This document shows positions 17,414-27,571 of a stretch of DNA of 63,763 nucleotides, one piece after another. Location of the stretch: NCBI GenBank assembly GCA_902596655.1, contig CACJUX010000010.1, positions 1 through 63,763 on the forward strand, given 5' to 3'. Both the position numbers and the translations under genes were made by a program. How positions within the stretch are numbered: position 1 is the first letter of the stretch; every line of letters begins with the position of its first letter. This stretch comes from an uncultured SAR116 cluster alpha proteobacterium (GTDB taxonomy: Bacteria > Pseudomonadota > Alphaproteobacteria > Puniceispirillales > Puniceispirillaceae). The notes beneath the pieces are model-generated. The model had not been told where the DNA came from. It did no database searches and saw only the letters and a program-made list of their open reading frames with translations.

Positions 17414-17689
17414 TTAGCTGTTTACCGCATCTTTCAAAGGAGCACCTGCTTTAAATTTTGGCTGCTTTGACGCCTTTATCTGGATTGTCTCACCAGTACG
17501 AGGATTGCGACCTGTAGTGGCAGCGCGATGTGCGACAGAAAATGTACCAAAACCAACAATACGGACATCGCCACCTGATTTAAGAGCGCCGGCAATGCTG
17601 TCAAAAACGGCATCTACCGCACGGCCCGCGTCAACCTTTGTCAGGCCTGAAGAATCTGCGACTGATGCTACAAGATCATTTTTATTCAT
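17414..17689 (-). CDS. hup: DNA-binding protein HU
   Basis: A 91-residue nucleoid protein. It begins MNKNDLVASVADSSGLTKVDA and contains the HU arm signature GFGTFSVAHRAATTGRNPRTG (about residues 45-65) with the Arg/Pro beta-ribbon that bends DNA. Length matches HU exactly, so the ATG at 17689 is used. It lies downstream of lon on the same strand with a 135 bp gap, the common lon-hup order, and has its own terminator at 17367-17393. HU beta type is likely. Confidence 0.96.
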   Translation of the reverse strand: MNKNDLVASVADSSGLTKVDAGRAVDAVFDSIAGALKSGGDVRIVGFGTFSVAHRAATTGRNPRTGETIQIKASKQPKFKAGAPLKDAVNS

Positions 17690-17824
17690 GGTTAGTACCC
17701 CCAAAATTCTATTTTTGCGTGTTGTATTTATCAACCGTAAAGAAAATAACAAAAAAGGCTAGAAAAAACCATCGAGAGGGGCAAATAAACCAAGTCTAAT
17801 GCTAAATTTGCTATGATTTTGGAC

Positions 17825-20233
17825 TCAATGTGCGACGATATCGTCACCACTAGCATTTTCATCTGCGCCCGCCATTTGTGTGTTTGAGTCGGAGGAAATC
17901 GCTGCTGGTAATGGCTCTCGCGTCAGCGCCTGTGATAAGACCTCATCTACCATTGCCACGGGTAGGATTTGGAGTCCATGCTTCACATTATCTGGTATCT
18001 CTGCCAGATCTTTTTCATTTTCTTTTGGAATCAATACCGTCTTCAATCCACCACGAAGTGCAGCAAGCAGTTTTTCCTTGAGTCCACCGATTGGCAGCAC
18101 CCGCCCCCGAAGGGTGATCTCACCTGTCATCGCTAAATCGCGACGCACTTCAATTCCAGTCACAGCGGAAATGATCGAAGTTGCCATCGCAACACCGGCG
18201 GATGGACCGTCCTTTGGCGTCGCGCCTTCGGGCACATGCACGTGAATGTCATGCTTGGCTAACTCGTCAATATCGATCCCATAGGCTTGCGCCCGCGATT
18301 TGATGAAGAATTCAGCAGCCTGAATCGATTCCTTCATCACATCACCGAGTTTTCCAGTGGCACTTACCTTCCCTTTACCAGGAACGCGAACTGCTTCAAT
18401 CTGCAGCAATTCGCCACCAACTTCAGTCCAAGCCAAACCCGTGGTCACACCGACTTGATCGGTCGCCTCAATCTCACCAAATCGAAAACGCGCAACACCA
18501 AGGAATTCCTCAATATTTTCCGATGTCACAAGTACGTTGGCTGCATCGTCGCTAACAATCCTTGTCACTGTCTTGCGAGCCAATTTTGCGATCTCGCGTT
18601 CCAAATTGCGGACGCCCGCTTCCCGAGTGTAAAGACGGATCACTGCACGGATAGCATCATCGCTTATCGATAATTCCCCATCCTTGAGTCCATGATCCTT
18701 GACTTGGCGAGGAATCAGATGCCTTTTCGCTATTTCCAACTTCTCGTCTTCAGTATAGCCAGACAGCCGGATAATTTCCATCCTGTCCATCAGCGGCTGC
18801 GGCATATTGAGTGTGTTGGCCGTGGTGACAAACATCACATTCGATAGATCAAGGTCGAGTTCGAGGTAATGGTCCTGAAAACTGTTATTCTGCGCTGGAT
18901 CAAGAACCTCCAGCAATGCCGAGGTGGGATCCCCACGCCAGTCGGCTCCTAGCTTGTCAACCTCATCTAGAAGAAATAGTGGGTTGTTGGTTCCGGCTTT
19001 TTTCATTCCTTGAACCACTTTTCCGGGCATCGAACCAATATAGGTGCGGCGATGACCACGAATCTCAGCCTCGTCGCGAACGCCGCCAAGCGCCATGCGA
19101 ACATATTTGCGCCCGGTCGCTCGTGCGATCGACTTACCTAGCGAAGTTTTGCCTACCCCAGGTGGTCCCACAAGACACAGGATTGGGCCTTTAATGGATT
19201 TTGTGCGTTGCTGAACCGCCAAAAACTCAATAATCCGGTCCTTGACCTTTTCCAAACCGAAATGATCAGCGTCAAGGATTTCACGCGCCTGTTTAATATC
19301 TTTCTTCAGGCGACTCGTCTTTTTCCAGGGAACGGCAAGTATCCAGTCAAGGTAATTGCGTACCACCGTTGCTTCGGCACTCATTGGGCCCATGTTGCGA
19401 AGCTTCTTCAATTCCGCATCAGCCTTTTCGCGCGCTGCTTTGGGCATCTTCAGTTCTGCTAACGCCGCTTCCAATTCGTCCAGTTCGTTGCCGCCATCCT
19501 CACCGTCGCCAAGCTCCTTCTGGATGGCCTTCATCTGTTCATTGAGGTAATACTCTCGTTGGGTCTTCTCCATCTGGCGCTTGACCCTATTGCGCACGCG
19601 CTTTTCGACCTGCAGGGCGCCAATTTCTCCCTCCATCAGGCCAAATATCCGCTCCAGACGTTCATGGATGTTCAATTGTTCAAGCAATTCTTGTTTTTCC
19701 GGGATTTTAATTGCCAGATGAGACGCGATCATATCAGCGATCTTGTCAGCTTCCTCGACATGTTCAATCGCGTTAAGCACCTCCGAGGCGACCTTCTTGT
19801 TAAATTTGATATATTGTTCAAATTGTTGTACGACCGCGCGGGCGAGACCTTTAGTATCAGATCCTTGGTCGCCTTGCTGCTCAACCGTGCGCGCGTCGAC
19901 GGACAGAAATCCGGCATCAGCATTGAGGCTTTCTCGCAGAATTTGTACCCTCTCGCCCCCCTCGACAAGCACCTTCACTGCTCCATCTGGCAACTTCAGA
20001 AGCTGCAGGATGGAGCCGATAGTTCCGGTCTCATAAAGTCCATCAGCATCTGGCTCTTCGAGATCAGCTTTGGTCTGCGTTACCAAAACGATCTGCTTAT
20101 CCTCAGCCATAACCGCTTCCAACGCCTTGATGGATTTCTCGCGGCCAACAAACAACGGAACTATCATATGGGGAAATACGACAATGTCGCGCAATGGCAA
20201 GACAGGCAGTGAAATGACTTGTGACTCTGACAT
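17825..20233 (-). CDS. lon: ATP-dependent Lon protease
   Basis: An 802-residue AAA+ serine protease that degrades misfolded and regulatory cytosolic proteins. The N-terminal LON domain starts [20 protein letters not shown]; Walker [10 protein letters not shown] is near residue 355, Walker [12 protein letters not shown] follows, and the protease dyad is Ser in PKDGPSAG (about residue 676) and Lys in GLKEKLLAA (about 719). Length is standard. The C-terminal tail is slightly acidic. It lies between clpX and hup on the same strand, the usual clpP-clpX-lon-hup order; a separate promoter in the 187 bp to clpX is likely. Confidence 0.98.
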   Translation of the reverse strand: MSESQVISLPVLPLRDIVVFPHMIVPLFVGREKSIKALEAVMAEDKQIVLVTQTKADLEEPDADGLYETGTIGSILQLLKLPDGAVKVLVEGGERVQILRESLNADAGFLSVDARTVEQQGDQGSDTKGLARAVVQQFEQYIKFNKKVASEVLNAIEHVEEADKIADMIASHLAIKIPEKQELLEQLNIHERLERIFGLMEGEIGALQVEKRVRNRVKRQMEKTQREYYLNEQMKAIQKELGDGEDGGNELDELEAALAELKMPKAAREKADAELKKLRNMGPMSAEATVVRNYLDWILAVPWKKTSRLKKDIKQAREILDADHFGLEKVKDRIIEFLAVQQRTKSIKGPILCLVGPPGVGKTSLGKSIARATGRKYVRMALGGVRDEAEIRGHRRTYIGSMPGKVVQGMKKAGTNNPLFLLDEVDKLGADWRGDPTSALLEVLDPAQNNSFQDHYLELDLDLSNVMFVTTANTLNMPQPLMDRMEIIRLSGYTEDEKLEIAKRHLIPRQVKDHGLKDGELSISDDAIRAVIRLYTREAGVRNLEREIAKLARKTVTRIVSDDAANVLVTSENIEEFLGVARFRFGEIEATDQVGVTTGLAWTEVGGELLQIEAVRVPGKGKVSATGKLGDVMKESIQAAEFFIKSRAQAYGIDIDELAKHDIHVHVPEGATPKDGPSAGVAMATSIISAVTGIEVRRDLAMTGEITLRGRVLPIGGLKEKLLAALRGGLKTVLIPKENEKDLAEIPDNVKHGLQILPVAMVDEVLSQALTREPLPAAISSDSNTQMAGADENASGDDIVAH

Positions 20234-20420
20234 GTGATGTCTCCAAAGACTCTGAACACGCCGCCGAAATAGCGTGATTGACTTAATAAAGATATGGGAA
20301 ATGTATGATCGGCTTTCAACCGAAAAAACCTATGGATTTGCGCAAACTTGTTCTATTTTTAATTTTTACAATTACTATTCATGTAAATTTTATGCGTGTA
20401 TACGCGTCGGACAGCATAGG

Positions 20421-21683
20421 TCAGGCACTTTGACCCGCACCCTTTGCCACCTTTGAGTGGACGACTATAGGTGCAGCGCCCTCCATCACGACATCACTGT
20501 TAATGACAACTTCCTCGATACCTCCAGATGTTGGAATATCGAACATCGGCTCCATAAGGATGTTTTCCAGAATAGAGCGCAGGCCCCGCGCACCTGTTTT
20601 GCGGGCAATCGCCTTCTGGGCAATGGCCTTGAGGGCGTCCTCACGGAATTCAAGAGCCACATCATCCATCTCAAACAGCTTTTGATACTGCTTGACGAGG
20701 GCATTGCGTGGTTCAGTAAGAATGCGGATCAAGGCTTCCTCATCGAGATCCTCAAGCGTGGCGACGACTGGAAGGCGACCAACAAATTCAGGAATTAGGC
20801 CGAATTTGATCAAATCCTCTGGTTCGAGTGAGGACAACAACTCACCAACTTTACGGTCATCCGGCGCCCGCACATCAGCGCCGAAACCAATGCCGGCGCC
20901 ACTGTCACGCCCAGCAATCAACTTATCAAGGCCAGCGAAAGCGCCACCACAGATGAACAAAATATTGGTTGTATCAACTTGGAGAAATTCTTGCTGCGGA
21001 TGCTTGCGACCACCTTGAGGTGGTACTGACGCAACTGTGCCTTCCATAATCTTCAACAACGCCTGCTGAACGCCTTCACCGGACACATCGCGAGTGATCG
21101 ACGGGTTGTCTGCCTTTCGCGAAATCTTGTCAACCTCGTCAATATAAACTATCCCGCGCTGCGCGCGCTCTACGTTGTAATCGGCTGCCTGCAACAATTT
21201 CAAAATAATGTTCTCAACATCCTCACCGACATAGCCAGCTTCAGTCAGTGTGGTTGCATCGGCCATGGTGAAAGGCACATCGAGCATCCGCGCGAGTGTC
21301 TGCGCAAGCAGCGTCTTGCCACAGCCAGTCGGCCCGACAAGCAGGATATTTGACTTGGAAATTTCCACATCGCCGGTCTTGCCAGCATTAGCTAAACGTT
21401 TGTAATGATTGTGAACGGCTACGGCAAGCATGCGCTTAGCGCGCGCCTGCCCTATCACGTATTGGTCCAGCACACCATTTATGTCGGCTGGCGTCGGCAC
21501 ACCGTCATGGCCCTTGGAAAGAGCAGTTTTATGCTCTTCGCGGATAATGTCCATGCACAATTCGACACATTCATCGCAGATGAATACGGTTGGACCAGCA
21601 ATCAGCTTACGGACCTCATGTTGGCTTTTCCCGCAAAATGAACAGAAAAGCGTACTTTTTTCACCATCTTCTGTCTTCGCCAT
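20421..21683 (-). CDS. clpX: ATP-dependent Clp protease ATP-binding subunit ClpX
   Basis: A 420-residue AAA+ unfoldase that feeds substrates to ClpP. The N-terminal zinc-binding domain has CSFCGKSQ and [10 protein letters not shown] (four Cys); Walker A is GPTGCGKT, the pore loop is GYVGEDVE, Walker B is VYIDEVDKI, and the ClpP-contact tripeptide lies in [12 protein letters not shown]. The ATG at 21683 is chosen for its AAGGAG ribosome-binding site; the frame upstream to 21707 is not family-like. It follows clpP by 135 bp. Confidence 0.98.
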   Translation of the reverse strand: MAKTEDGEKSTLFCSFCGKSQHEVRKLIAGPTVFICDECVELCMDIIREEHKTALSKGHDGVPTPADINGVLDQYVIGQARAKRMLAVAVHNHYKRLANAGKTGDVEISKSNILLVGPTGCGKTLLAQTLARMLDVPFTMADATTLTEAGYVGEDVENIILKLLQAADYNVERAQRGIVYIDEVDKISRKADNPSITRDVSGEGVQQALLKIMEGTVASVPPQGGRKHPQQEFLQVDTTNILFICGGAFAGLDKLIAGRDSGAGIGFGADVRAPDDRKVGELLSSLEPEDLIKFGLIPEFVGRLPVVATLEDLDEEALIRILTEPRNALVKQYQKLFEMDDVALEFREDALKAIAQKAIARKTGARGLRSILENILMEPMFDIPTSGGIEEVVINSDVVMEGAAPIVVHSKVAKGAGQSA

Positions 21684-21818
21684 AATAAGGCTCCTTACCG
21701 CGTTCACTGACTCGTGCGATCCTAACGCGCCTTTATATTAGAGGTGCATCAACTTTTGATTCAATTGAAATCTTTCCTTTTCTGCAATTCACATGCCCAA
21801 GTTCACGCCCCAGCGTTC

Positions 21819-22445
21819 TTAGGCGTCCTTCTCAAGCACGGGGCGGTTTTCGACAACAGCATCGATTAAGCCAAAAGCTTTAGCATCTTCAGCCGTCATA
21901 AACGTATCACGCTCCATAATTTTTTCTATCTGTTTCATTGTCTTGCCAGTATGCTTCTCATAAATTCCATTGAGCCGACGGCGCAGGTCAAGAATTTCCT
22001 TGGCGTGAATTTCAATATCACTTGCTTGCCCCTGAAAGCCACCGCTTGGTTGATGCGTCATAATCCGTGCATTCGGCAGAGAGTAACGTTTTTCAGCCGC
22101 CCCCGCAGTAAGCAGCAGTGATCCCATCGACGCCGCCTGCCCCATGCAAACAGTGGAAACGTCGGGGCGGATGTATTCCATAGTATCGTAGATCGCCAAA
22201 CCGGATGTGACAATGCCGCCAGGCGAATTGATGTACATTGAAATGTCTTTAGTGGGGTTTTCCGACTCGAGAAACAGCAGTTGCGAGCAAATCAGTGCGG
22301 CCAGACCATCATCAACCGGGCCATTGAGAAAAATTATCCGTTCTTTAAGTAGGCGGGAGAATATATCGTAAGCACGCTCGCCGCGGTTGGTTTGCTCGAC
22401 GACCATCGGAACCAAGTTAGCGCTGGTTTTGTCGAATTCACTCAT
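21819..22445 (-). CDS. clpP: ATP-dependent Clp protease proteolytic subunit
   Basis: A 208-residue serine protease subunit forming the tetradecameric chamber. The triad is visible: Ser in [14 protein letters not shown], His in [11 protein letters not shown] and Asp in [12 protein letters not shown]. The start at 22445 (MSEFDKTS) has AAGGAG upstream. N-terminal residues include the expected processing region before [15 protein letters not shown]. It lies between tig and clpX in the conserved tig-clpP-clpX-lon order. Confidence 0.98.
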   Translation of the reverse strand: MSEFDKTSANLVPMVVEQTNRGERAYDIFSRLLKERIIFLNGPVDDGLAALICSQLLFLESENPTKDISMYINSPGGIVTSGLAIYDTMEYIRPDVSTVCMGQAASMGSLLLTAGAAEKRYSLPNARIMTHQPSGGFQGQASDIEIHAKEILDLRRRLNGIYEKHTGKTMKQIEKIMERDTFMTAEDAKAFGLIDAVVENRPVLEKDA

Positions 22446-22670
22446 CACGTTTCTCCTTAGAACAGCTATCAAAGACGTGGCGTAGGCAACACAGGTCTAT
22501 GGCATCAAAGCCGACAACAAACTGGCCAGCAGTTGCACGCTTCGAAACTATATGGGAAGGGAAGAAAAGGGTTCAAGCAAAGAGTACGCCCTTTGCAAAT
22601 TTCATTCACCCACCAGACAATTAGTGTTGGCGCCCAACAACCCATGACGGCAGGGCGTTTGATTATATGG

Positions 22671-24182
22671 CTACCTAGCAGATTTCCTCGCTGCTTTTTT
22701 GGCAGCAGTCTTCTTTGCTGGAGCTTTTTTGGAAGCCTTATTCGCCGCAGCTTTCTTGGTAGACTTCTTCGCCGCAGCTTTCTTGGTAGACTTCTTCTCC
22801 ACTTTCTTTTCTGATTTATTGTTAGGTTCTGCTGACTCCTCCGATGCCGCATATAGCGTCTCAACATCCGTCGCAACCTCAATTACGTTAGCCATTTCCA
22901 TGATAAAATCGATTGTTTTATCTTCAAAAATCGGGCCGGCAAGCTGCTGCATCGCCTCTGCATTATTTTGAAAATATTCTAAGACCATCTGTTCCTGACC
23001 AGGATATCGGCGAGCTTCTTCCATCACCGCATTGCGTGTATCTTCCTCACTGACATCGATATTGTTGGCGCGACCGATCTCTGTCAGCAACAAGCCAAGG
23101 CGAACGCGGCGTTCAGCCACCTCGCGCGCCTCCTGCTTGGCTTCATCATCCAACCCTTCATCGGCAGCGGGAGGGACATGATCAGGATCTTCAGATTTCT
23201 TTTCCTGCTGTTCTTGCGAGGCAGGGTTAATCGCTCGCGCAACCGACTCATATTCCTGCTGAAACAATGATGACGGAATGTCAAATTTATCACCCTTAGC
23301 TAGACAATCCAGCACGTTTTTCTTCAATGCCTGTCGCAGAGCAGTCGCGTGCTGCGCATTGATCTGTTCGCGGATCGCCGTCTTCAGCCCCTCAAGATCC
23401 TCAAACCCTAGACGGACGCCGAGCTCATCGTCGATCTTTGCTTCACTCTGTTCACGCATTCCCAAAACCGTCACCTCAAAGACTGCTGGCTTGCCCGCAA
23501 GGTGCGCTGCCTGATAATCCTCGGGGAAATTGACCATCACATCTAATGTTTCGCCGATCTTTGTCCCGATCAACCCATCCTCAAAGCCGGGAATGAAACT
23601 GTCTGAGCCAAGCTCCAGTGAATGTCCCTCAGCAGCACCGCCCTCAAACGCCTCGCCATCAATTCTGCCAATGAAATCAATCACCAGAATATCGCCCAAT
23701 TTTGCCGCGCGCTTCGTCTTGACCTCGACGCTTGGCTTGTTGTCATCGGCGATATTGGTCAGGGCTTCTGCAACCTCGTTGTCACCAGCCTCGAGAGTTG
23801 GGCGTTCGATAGACAGCTTGCCAAGATCCGGAATGGAGATCTCCGGCATCACCTCAAAGATCAATGACGCCTCGAGGTCCTTGCCATCCTCATAGCTTTT
23901 TATATCGATACTTGGCTGACTTGCCAAACGGAGATTATTGCCCTCGATCACCTGTTTGGCCCCCTCATCAAGCGCCACCTTGATAGCGTCGCCCTGAGCC
24001 TGCGGACCAAAACGGGATTTGACTACGGACATCGGCACCTTGCCTGGACGAAAGCCCGGCATATTTATCGTCTTGGCAAGTTCCAACAGTTTTGTTGAGA
24101 CCTGCGTCTCGATCTCAGTTGCCGTAATCACAATCGAGTATTCGCGAACAAGCCCTTCAGCTTTGGTCTCTGAAACATTCAT
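22671..24182 (-). CDS. tig: trigger factor with lysine/alanine-rich C-terminal tail
   Basis: A 503-residue ribosome-associated chaperone and peptidyl-prolyl isomerase. The ribosome-docking loop GFRPGKVPMSVVKSRFG is near residue 45; the FKBP domain spans about 155-240 (GDILVIDFIGRIDGEAFEGG, GFEDGLIGTKIGE); the rest is the helical chaperone domain. The last 50 residues are almost only Lys, Ala, Ser and Thr (KKSTKKAAA repeats, KAPAKKTAAKKAARK), like a histone H1 or HU-type tail. This part is encoded partly by a perfect 27 bp tandem duplication. The tail is an unusual extra that could bind rRNA or DNA. Confidence 0.95.
   Translation of the reverse strand: MNVSETKAEGLVREYSIVITATEIETQVSTKLLELAKTINMPGFRPGKVPMSVVKSRFGPQAQGDAIKVALDEGAKQVIEGNNLRLASQPSIDIKSYEDGKDLEASLIFEVMPEISIPDLGKLSIERPTLEAGDNEVAEALTNIADDNKPSVEVKTKRAAKLGDILVIDFIGRIDGEAFEGGAAEGHSLELGSDSFIPGFEDGLIGTKIGETLDVMVNFPEDYQAAHLAGKPAVFEVTVLGMREQSEAKIDDELGVRLGFEDLEGLKTAIREQINAQHATALRQALKKNVLDCLAKGDKFDIPSSLFQQEYESVARAINPASQEQQEKKSEDPDHVPPAADEGLDDEAKQEAREVAERRVRLGLLLTEIGRANNIDVSEEDTRNAVMEEARRYPGQEQMVLEYFQNNAEAMQQLAGPIFEDKTIDFIMEMANVIEVATDVETLYAASEESAEPNNKSEKKVEKKSTKKAAAKKSTKKAAANKASKKAPAKKTAAKKAARKSAR
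22741..22794. repeat. two perfect 27 bp tandem repeats inside tig
   Basis: Units 22741-22767 and 22768-22794 are identical and each encodes KKSTKKAAA on the minus strand. In-frame length (27 bp) allows expansion or contraction without frameshift. Confidence 0.95.
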
Positions 24183-24313
24183 CGATCCCAACATTCCTTC
24201 TTGCTTCGGAGCATTGCTGGCCTGTTTGGGAAAACTGCCAAACCCCACTTTGCTGCGTCCTCAGAACAATGGTGAGAACTTCCAAATATCCACCTACAAT
24301 TGTCTGCAGGTAC

Positions 24314-24398
24314 TGGTGCGGGCGGAGGGACTTGAACCCCCACGACTTTCGCCACTGGTACCTAAAACCAGCGCGTCTACCAATTCCGCCACGCCCGC
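24314..24398 (-). tRNA. tRNA-Leu (TAG)
   Basis: Minus-strand cloverleaf with a long variable arm: acceptor GCGGGCG/CGCCCGC, anticodon stem CTGGT/ACCAG with loop TTTAGGT (anticodon TAG), variable arm around GGCGAAAGTC, T-arm GGGGGTTCAAGTCCC, discriminator A and encoded CCA. Confidence 0.95.
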
Positions 24399-24483
24399 GA
24401 TTTCCCTTCTACCACCAAGGCCCTGCGGACTACCTACGCGTCGGCCATCAGAGCTGACAAATCCTGCGTATGCAGGAATGAGG

Positions 24484-24561
24484 TGGGGCGAGTGACCGGT
24501 TTCGAACCGGCGGCCTCCAGTGCCACAAACTGGCGCTCTAACCAACTGAGCTACACCCGCC
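24484..24561 (-). tRNA. tRNA-His (GTG)
   Basis: Minus-strand cloverleaf: acceptor GCGGGTG/CACTCGC preceded by the extra 5' G(-1) opposite discriminator C73, diagnostic for tRNA-His; anticodon stem CCAGT/ACTGG with loop TTGTGGC (anticodon GTG); encoded CCA at 24484-24486. Confidence 0.96.
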
Positions 24562-24753
24562 ACCAAAAGAAATGGTTATCCATCTATTTGCAGTCCATGA
24601 ACCGACGCTCGATATCCGAATTCAACGCGGGAACATAATCGAAGCCGATTTGGCTTGCAAGCGAGTTTTCTACCGCGGTCGATTAAAGCTCTAATTGGCG
24701 AATGACAAGCTAGCTTGCATAAAACAATTAGCAGATATAAACAACGACCAGCC

Positions 24754-25701
24754 TTAGAATAGTGTCAGTACGGCATCTAGGTCATCGGGGCCGTTAAAGT
24801 TGACGATGTTTTTATCGTTGAGCGTACGCTTGACTAGACCGGAAAGTACCTTGCCAGTGCCAATCTCAACAAAGTCACTTGCACCTGCCACATCAAGTGC
24901 CATCAACGTCTCGCGCCAACGCACCCGGCATGTAACCTGGGTAACCAAATTGCCTTTAAGCACGTCAGCCAATCGCTCACCTGCAGCCGTGACATTACAG
25001 AAAACTGGCAGAGCCGCATCAGCAAAGGTGACATCTGCAAGAGCGGCAGCCATCGTGTCCGCTGCAGGTGCCATGAGATCACAATGAAAAGGCGCACTTA
25101 CAGGAAGTTTGATGACTTTTCGTAAACCCTTGTCGCGAGCAATTTCCATGGCCTTATCGACAGCTTCCAAACTGCCGCTGATAACAATCTGGCCTGGCGC
25201 ATTGTCATTGGCAAGCTGAACAACGCCTGCTTCGCGTGCTATCGCTAAAATCTCGTCGATCATGACTTCATCTGTCCCGAGAATTGCTGCCATTGCCCCC
25301 TCACCTACGGCAACAGCACTTTGCATTGCATCGCCACGCAGCCTGAGCAACCGGGCACCGTCAGCGACTGATATGCTTCCAGCCGCCGCAAGTGCCGCAT
25401 ATTCACCAAGCGAGTGGCCGGCAGTGAAATCAGCAAGCATGGCAACTGTCTGTCCGGTCTTTGCACGCAACACAGCAAGTGCCGCCATCGAGGTGGCAAA
25501 AAGGGCCGGCTGCGCGTTGCGAGTTAAACGGATGGCGTCATCTGGCCCATTGCGCATGATGGCAAAGAGATCCTCGTCAAGCGCCTCATTAACTTCATCA
25601 AAAATTTGCCGCGCCTCCTCATAGGCTGTCGCCAGTGCACCACCCATACCAACAACCTGCGATCCCTGACCGGGAAATTGAAAGACAATTTTTCTGCTCA
25701 C
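24754..25701 (-). CDS. fabD: malonyl-CoA:acyl-carrier-protein transacylase
   Basis: A 315-residue cytosolic enzyme that loads malonyl groups on ACP for fatty acid synthesis. The N-terminus VFQFPGQGSQVVGMG, the nucleophile Ser in FTAGHSLGEYAAL (about residue 90) and the His in PVSAPFHCDLM (about 200) are typical. A GTG start at 25701 with GGAGAG upstream gives the family length; the ATG at 25746 adds 15 unrelated residues. It is not next to fabG/acpP here but stands alone, divergent from rpsF. Confidence 0.95.
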   Translation of the reverse strand: MSRKIVFQFPGQGSQVVGMGGALATAYEEARQIFDEVNEALDEDLFAIMRNGPDDAIRLTRNAQPALFATSMAALAVLRAKTGQTVAMLADFTAGHSLGEYAALAAAGSISVADGARLLRLRGDAMQSAVAVGEGAMAAILGTDEVMIDEILAIAREAGVVQLANDNAPGQIVISGSLEAVDKAMEIARDKGLRKVIKLPVSAPFHCDLMAPAADTMAAALADVTFADAALPVFCNVTAAGERLADVLKGNLVTQVTCRVRWRETLMALDVAGASDFVEIGTGKVLSGLVKRTLNDKNIVNFNGPDDLDAVLTLF

Positions 25702-26039
25702 GCCAAGCTCTCCGTCAGATTTGTGACCATCGGATGATGCAACCAAAGTGCTAATTTGCAGGCCCCAAAATAATCATTCTTTTGTTAATGGCCAGTCCTT
25801 TTCCACATCTGGCTGGCAAGATAAAGCTGCAAGGTAAGCTAGCGTTCCTACGAGCGATGCAGCTTTTATATCCGCAAGCTCTTGCATAGCCTTCAGTTTC
25901 GTGTATGTTACCGACAACTTTGGGCATTAGTGAAAACTAGATCGCCGTTAGTAATCAAAATCTTTGTAATGATCCTTGCCGGGAAACCGGTTGGTCGGCG
26001 GCCGTATTGCAATCGACAATTAGCCAGAAGGAGAACTTC
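25702..26039. other. divergent promoter region between fabD and rpsF
   Basis: 338 bp without a gene. It should hold promoters for fabD (minus) and the rpsF-rpsR-rplI operon (plus). An AGAAGGAG ribosome-binding site for rpsF is at its right end. No other element is recognised. Confidence 0.6.
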
Positions 26040-26480
26040 ATGCGCTTGTATGAAAGCGTGTTTATTGCACGTCAAGATATATCTGCCGCCCAAGTTGAGG
26101 CCATGGCAGACGAATTTTCAGAAATTATCACATCTACCGGCGGATCAATTCAAAAACGCGAATATTGGGGCCTGCGGTCTCTTGCCTACCGGATCAAAAA
26201 GAACCGTAAGGGGCATTATATTATGTTCAACATTAAAACGGACTCTGAAACGCTGAAAGAGTATGAGCGTGTCATGGGTCTGAATGAAGATGTGCTGCGC
26301 TTCCTGAACATCCGTATTGACAAGGTTGAGGAAGGCCCCTCAATCATCATGCAGAATAAGAACGAACGCCCGTCACGCAGTCCACGCGACAGTGGCCATG
26401 ATGATGGTAGTGAAGAAACAAAAAAAGATGCCGCCGCACCAAAGAGTGACGATGTTGCTACAGAAAGCAGTGAGGGGTAA
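26040..26480 (+). CDS. rpsF: 30S ribosomal protein S6
   Basis: A 146-residue ribosomal protein. MRLYESVFIARQDIS opens the beta-alpha-beta fold; EYWGLRSLAYRIKKNRKGHY is the conserved centre. After residue 100 a charged tail (SPRDSGHDDGSEETKKDAAAP) extends beyond the roughly 95-residue core, as in other alphaproteobacteria. ATG at 26040 has AGAAGGAG upstream. It precedes rpsR by 3 bp; S6 and S18 bind each other in the ribosome and the operon is autoregulated in other bacteria. Confidence 0.97.
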   Translation: MRLYESVFIARQDISAAQVEAMADEFSEIITSTGGSIQKREYWGLRSLAYRIKKNRKGHYIMFNIKTDSETLKEYERVMGLNEDVLRFLNIRIDKVEEGPSIIMQNKNERPSRSPRDSGHDDGSEETKKDAAAPKSDDVATESSEG

Positions 26481-26483
26481 CTC

Positions 26484-26738
26484 ATGACACAACTCGAGAT
26501 CAAACGTGAAGCTGTCCGCAAGCCATTCAACCGCCGCCGCAAATCCTGTCCATTCTCCGGCCCAAACGCAACGACCATCGACTACAAAGACACCAAGCTG
26601 CTGTCGCGCTACACATCCGAGCGTGGCAAGATTGTGCCTTCGCGCATTTCCGCAGTATCTGCGAAAAAGCAGCGTGAACTGGCAATAGCCATCAAGCGGT
26701 CACGCTTTCTGGCACTGATGCCTTACGTGACATCGTAA
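26484..26738 (+). CDS. rpsR: 30S ribosomal protein S18
   Basis: An 84-residue basic protein that binds S6 on the platform of the small subunit. [20 protein letters not shown] and the C-terminal [20 protein letters not shown] with MPY are the family signature. It starts 3 bp after rpsF and is followed by rplI after 28 bp with AAGGAG before it. Confidence 0.97.
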   Translation: MTQLEIKREAVRKPFNRRRKSCPFSGPNATTIDYKDTKLLSRYTSERGKIVPSRISAVSAKKQRELAIAIKRSRFLALMPYVTS

Positions 26739-26766
26739 GCAGCGGGCAAAAACAAGGAGACAAAGA

Positions 26767-27438
26767 ATGCAGATTATTTTGCTTGAACGCGTCGAAAAGC
26801 TGGGCCAAATGGGCGATCTCGTCAACGTAAAGCCGGGCTACGCACGCAACTATCTCTTGCCTCAGGGTAAAGCGCTCCGGGCCAACAAGGCCAATCTCGA
26901 GCGTTTTGAGTCCGAAAAGGTAAAGCGCGAGGCTGACAATCTCAGCCGCCGTAGTGAGGCTGAGACAGAAGCCACTAAGATGTCAGGTCTAGCTGTCAGC
27001 ATGGTGCGGGCTGCATCAGAAATGGGCCAACTATTTGGTTCAGTTACTTCTCGTGACATTGCAGAGGGTGTCACCGAGGCGGGTTTTACCGTACAGCGTG
27101 GTCAGGTCATCATGGACAAGTCGATCAAGACGCTTGGCCTTCATGATATCCGCCTTAGCCTTCACCCTGAGGTGTCGATCACAGTTGTTGTCAATGTAGC
27201 TCGCTCACTTGACGAGGCTAAAACGCAGCTAAAAACCGGTGTTGCGGTGACCGGGGGCGTCAAGGATATAGACTATGAGCCAGATGCCATCGCTGAGGCT
27301 GTTGCCGCCGTTGAAGAAGTCGAGGCGATAGAAGCGACTACCTCCGAAGACAACGTTATAGACAGTAGAGTGTCCGCTGATGATGCTGACAATGCCCAGG
27401 AGTCAGTAGCGGATGACCAAGGTGAAGCAACCATCTGA
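26767..27438 (+). CDS. rplI: 50S ribosomal protein L9 with acidic C-terminal extension
   Basis: L9 binds 23S rRNA through its N-terminal domain ([30 protein letters not shown] has the family signature). The connecting helix and C-terminal domain end near residue 150 ([21 protein letters not shown]). The remaining 70 or so residues are strongly acidic ([28 protein letters not shown]), making 223 in all against about 150 in most bacteria. Acidic extensions occur in alphaproteobacterial L9 but this one is long. It ends the operon, with a terminator at 27468. Confidence 0.96.
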   Translation: MQIILLERVEKLGQMGDLVNVKPGYARNYLLPQGKALRANKANLERFESEKVKREADNLSRRSEAETEATKMSGLAVSMVRAASEMGQLFGSVTSRDIAEGVTEAGFTVQRGQVIMDKSIKTLGLHDIRLSLHPEVSITVVVNVARSLDEAKTQLKTGVAVTGGVKDIDYEPDAIAEAVAAVEEVEAIEATTSEDNVIDSRVSADDADNAQESVADDQGEATI

Positions 27439-27467
27439 CTGCCATTGAACTCCGGTTGAGCTATCTA

Positions 27468-27496
27468 AGGCTAGGCGAACGCCTGCCTGTTTTTTT
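27468..27496 (+). terminator. rho-independent terminator of rpsF-rpsR-rplI
   Basis: AGGC (27468-27471) and AGGCG (27473-27477) pair with CGCCT (27480-27484) and GCCT (27485-27488), followed by GTTTTTTT. It lies 30 bp after the rplI stop. Confidence 0.85.
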
Positions 27497-27571
27497 AAAA
27501 ACTCGACTTATCCCCGTTTCCCGTAACCTTCACATAGCGCCCCGGCCGGAAAAAGTTGTTAAGGTCCTCTC

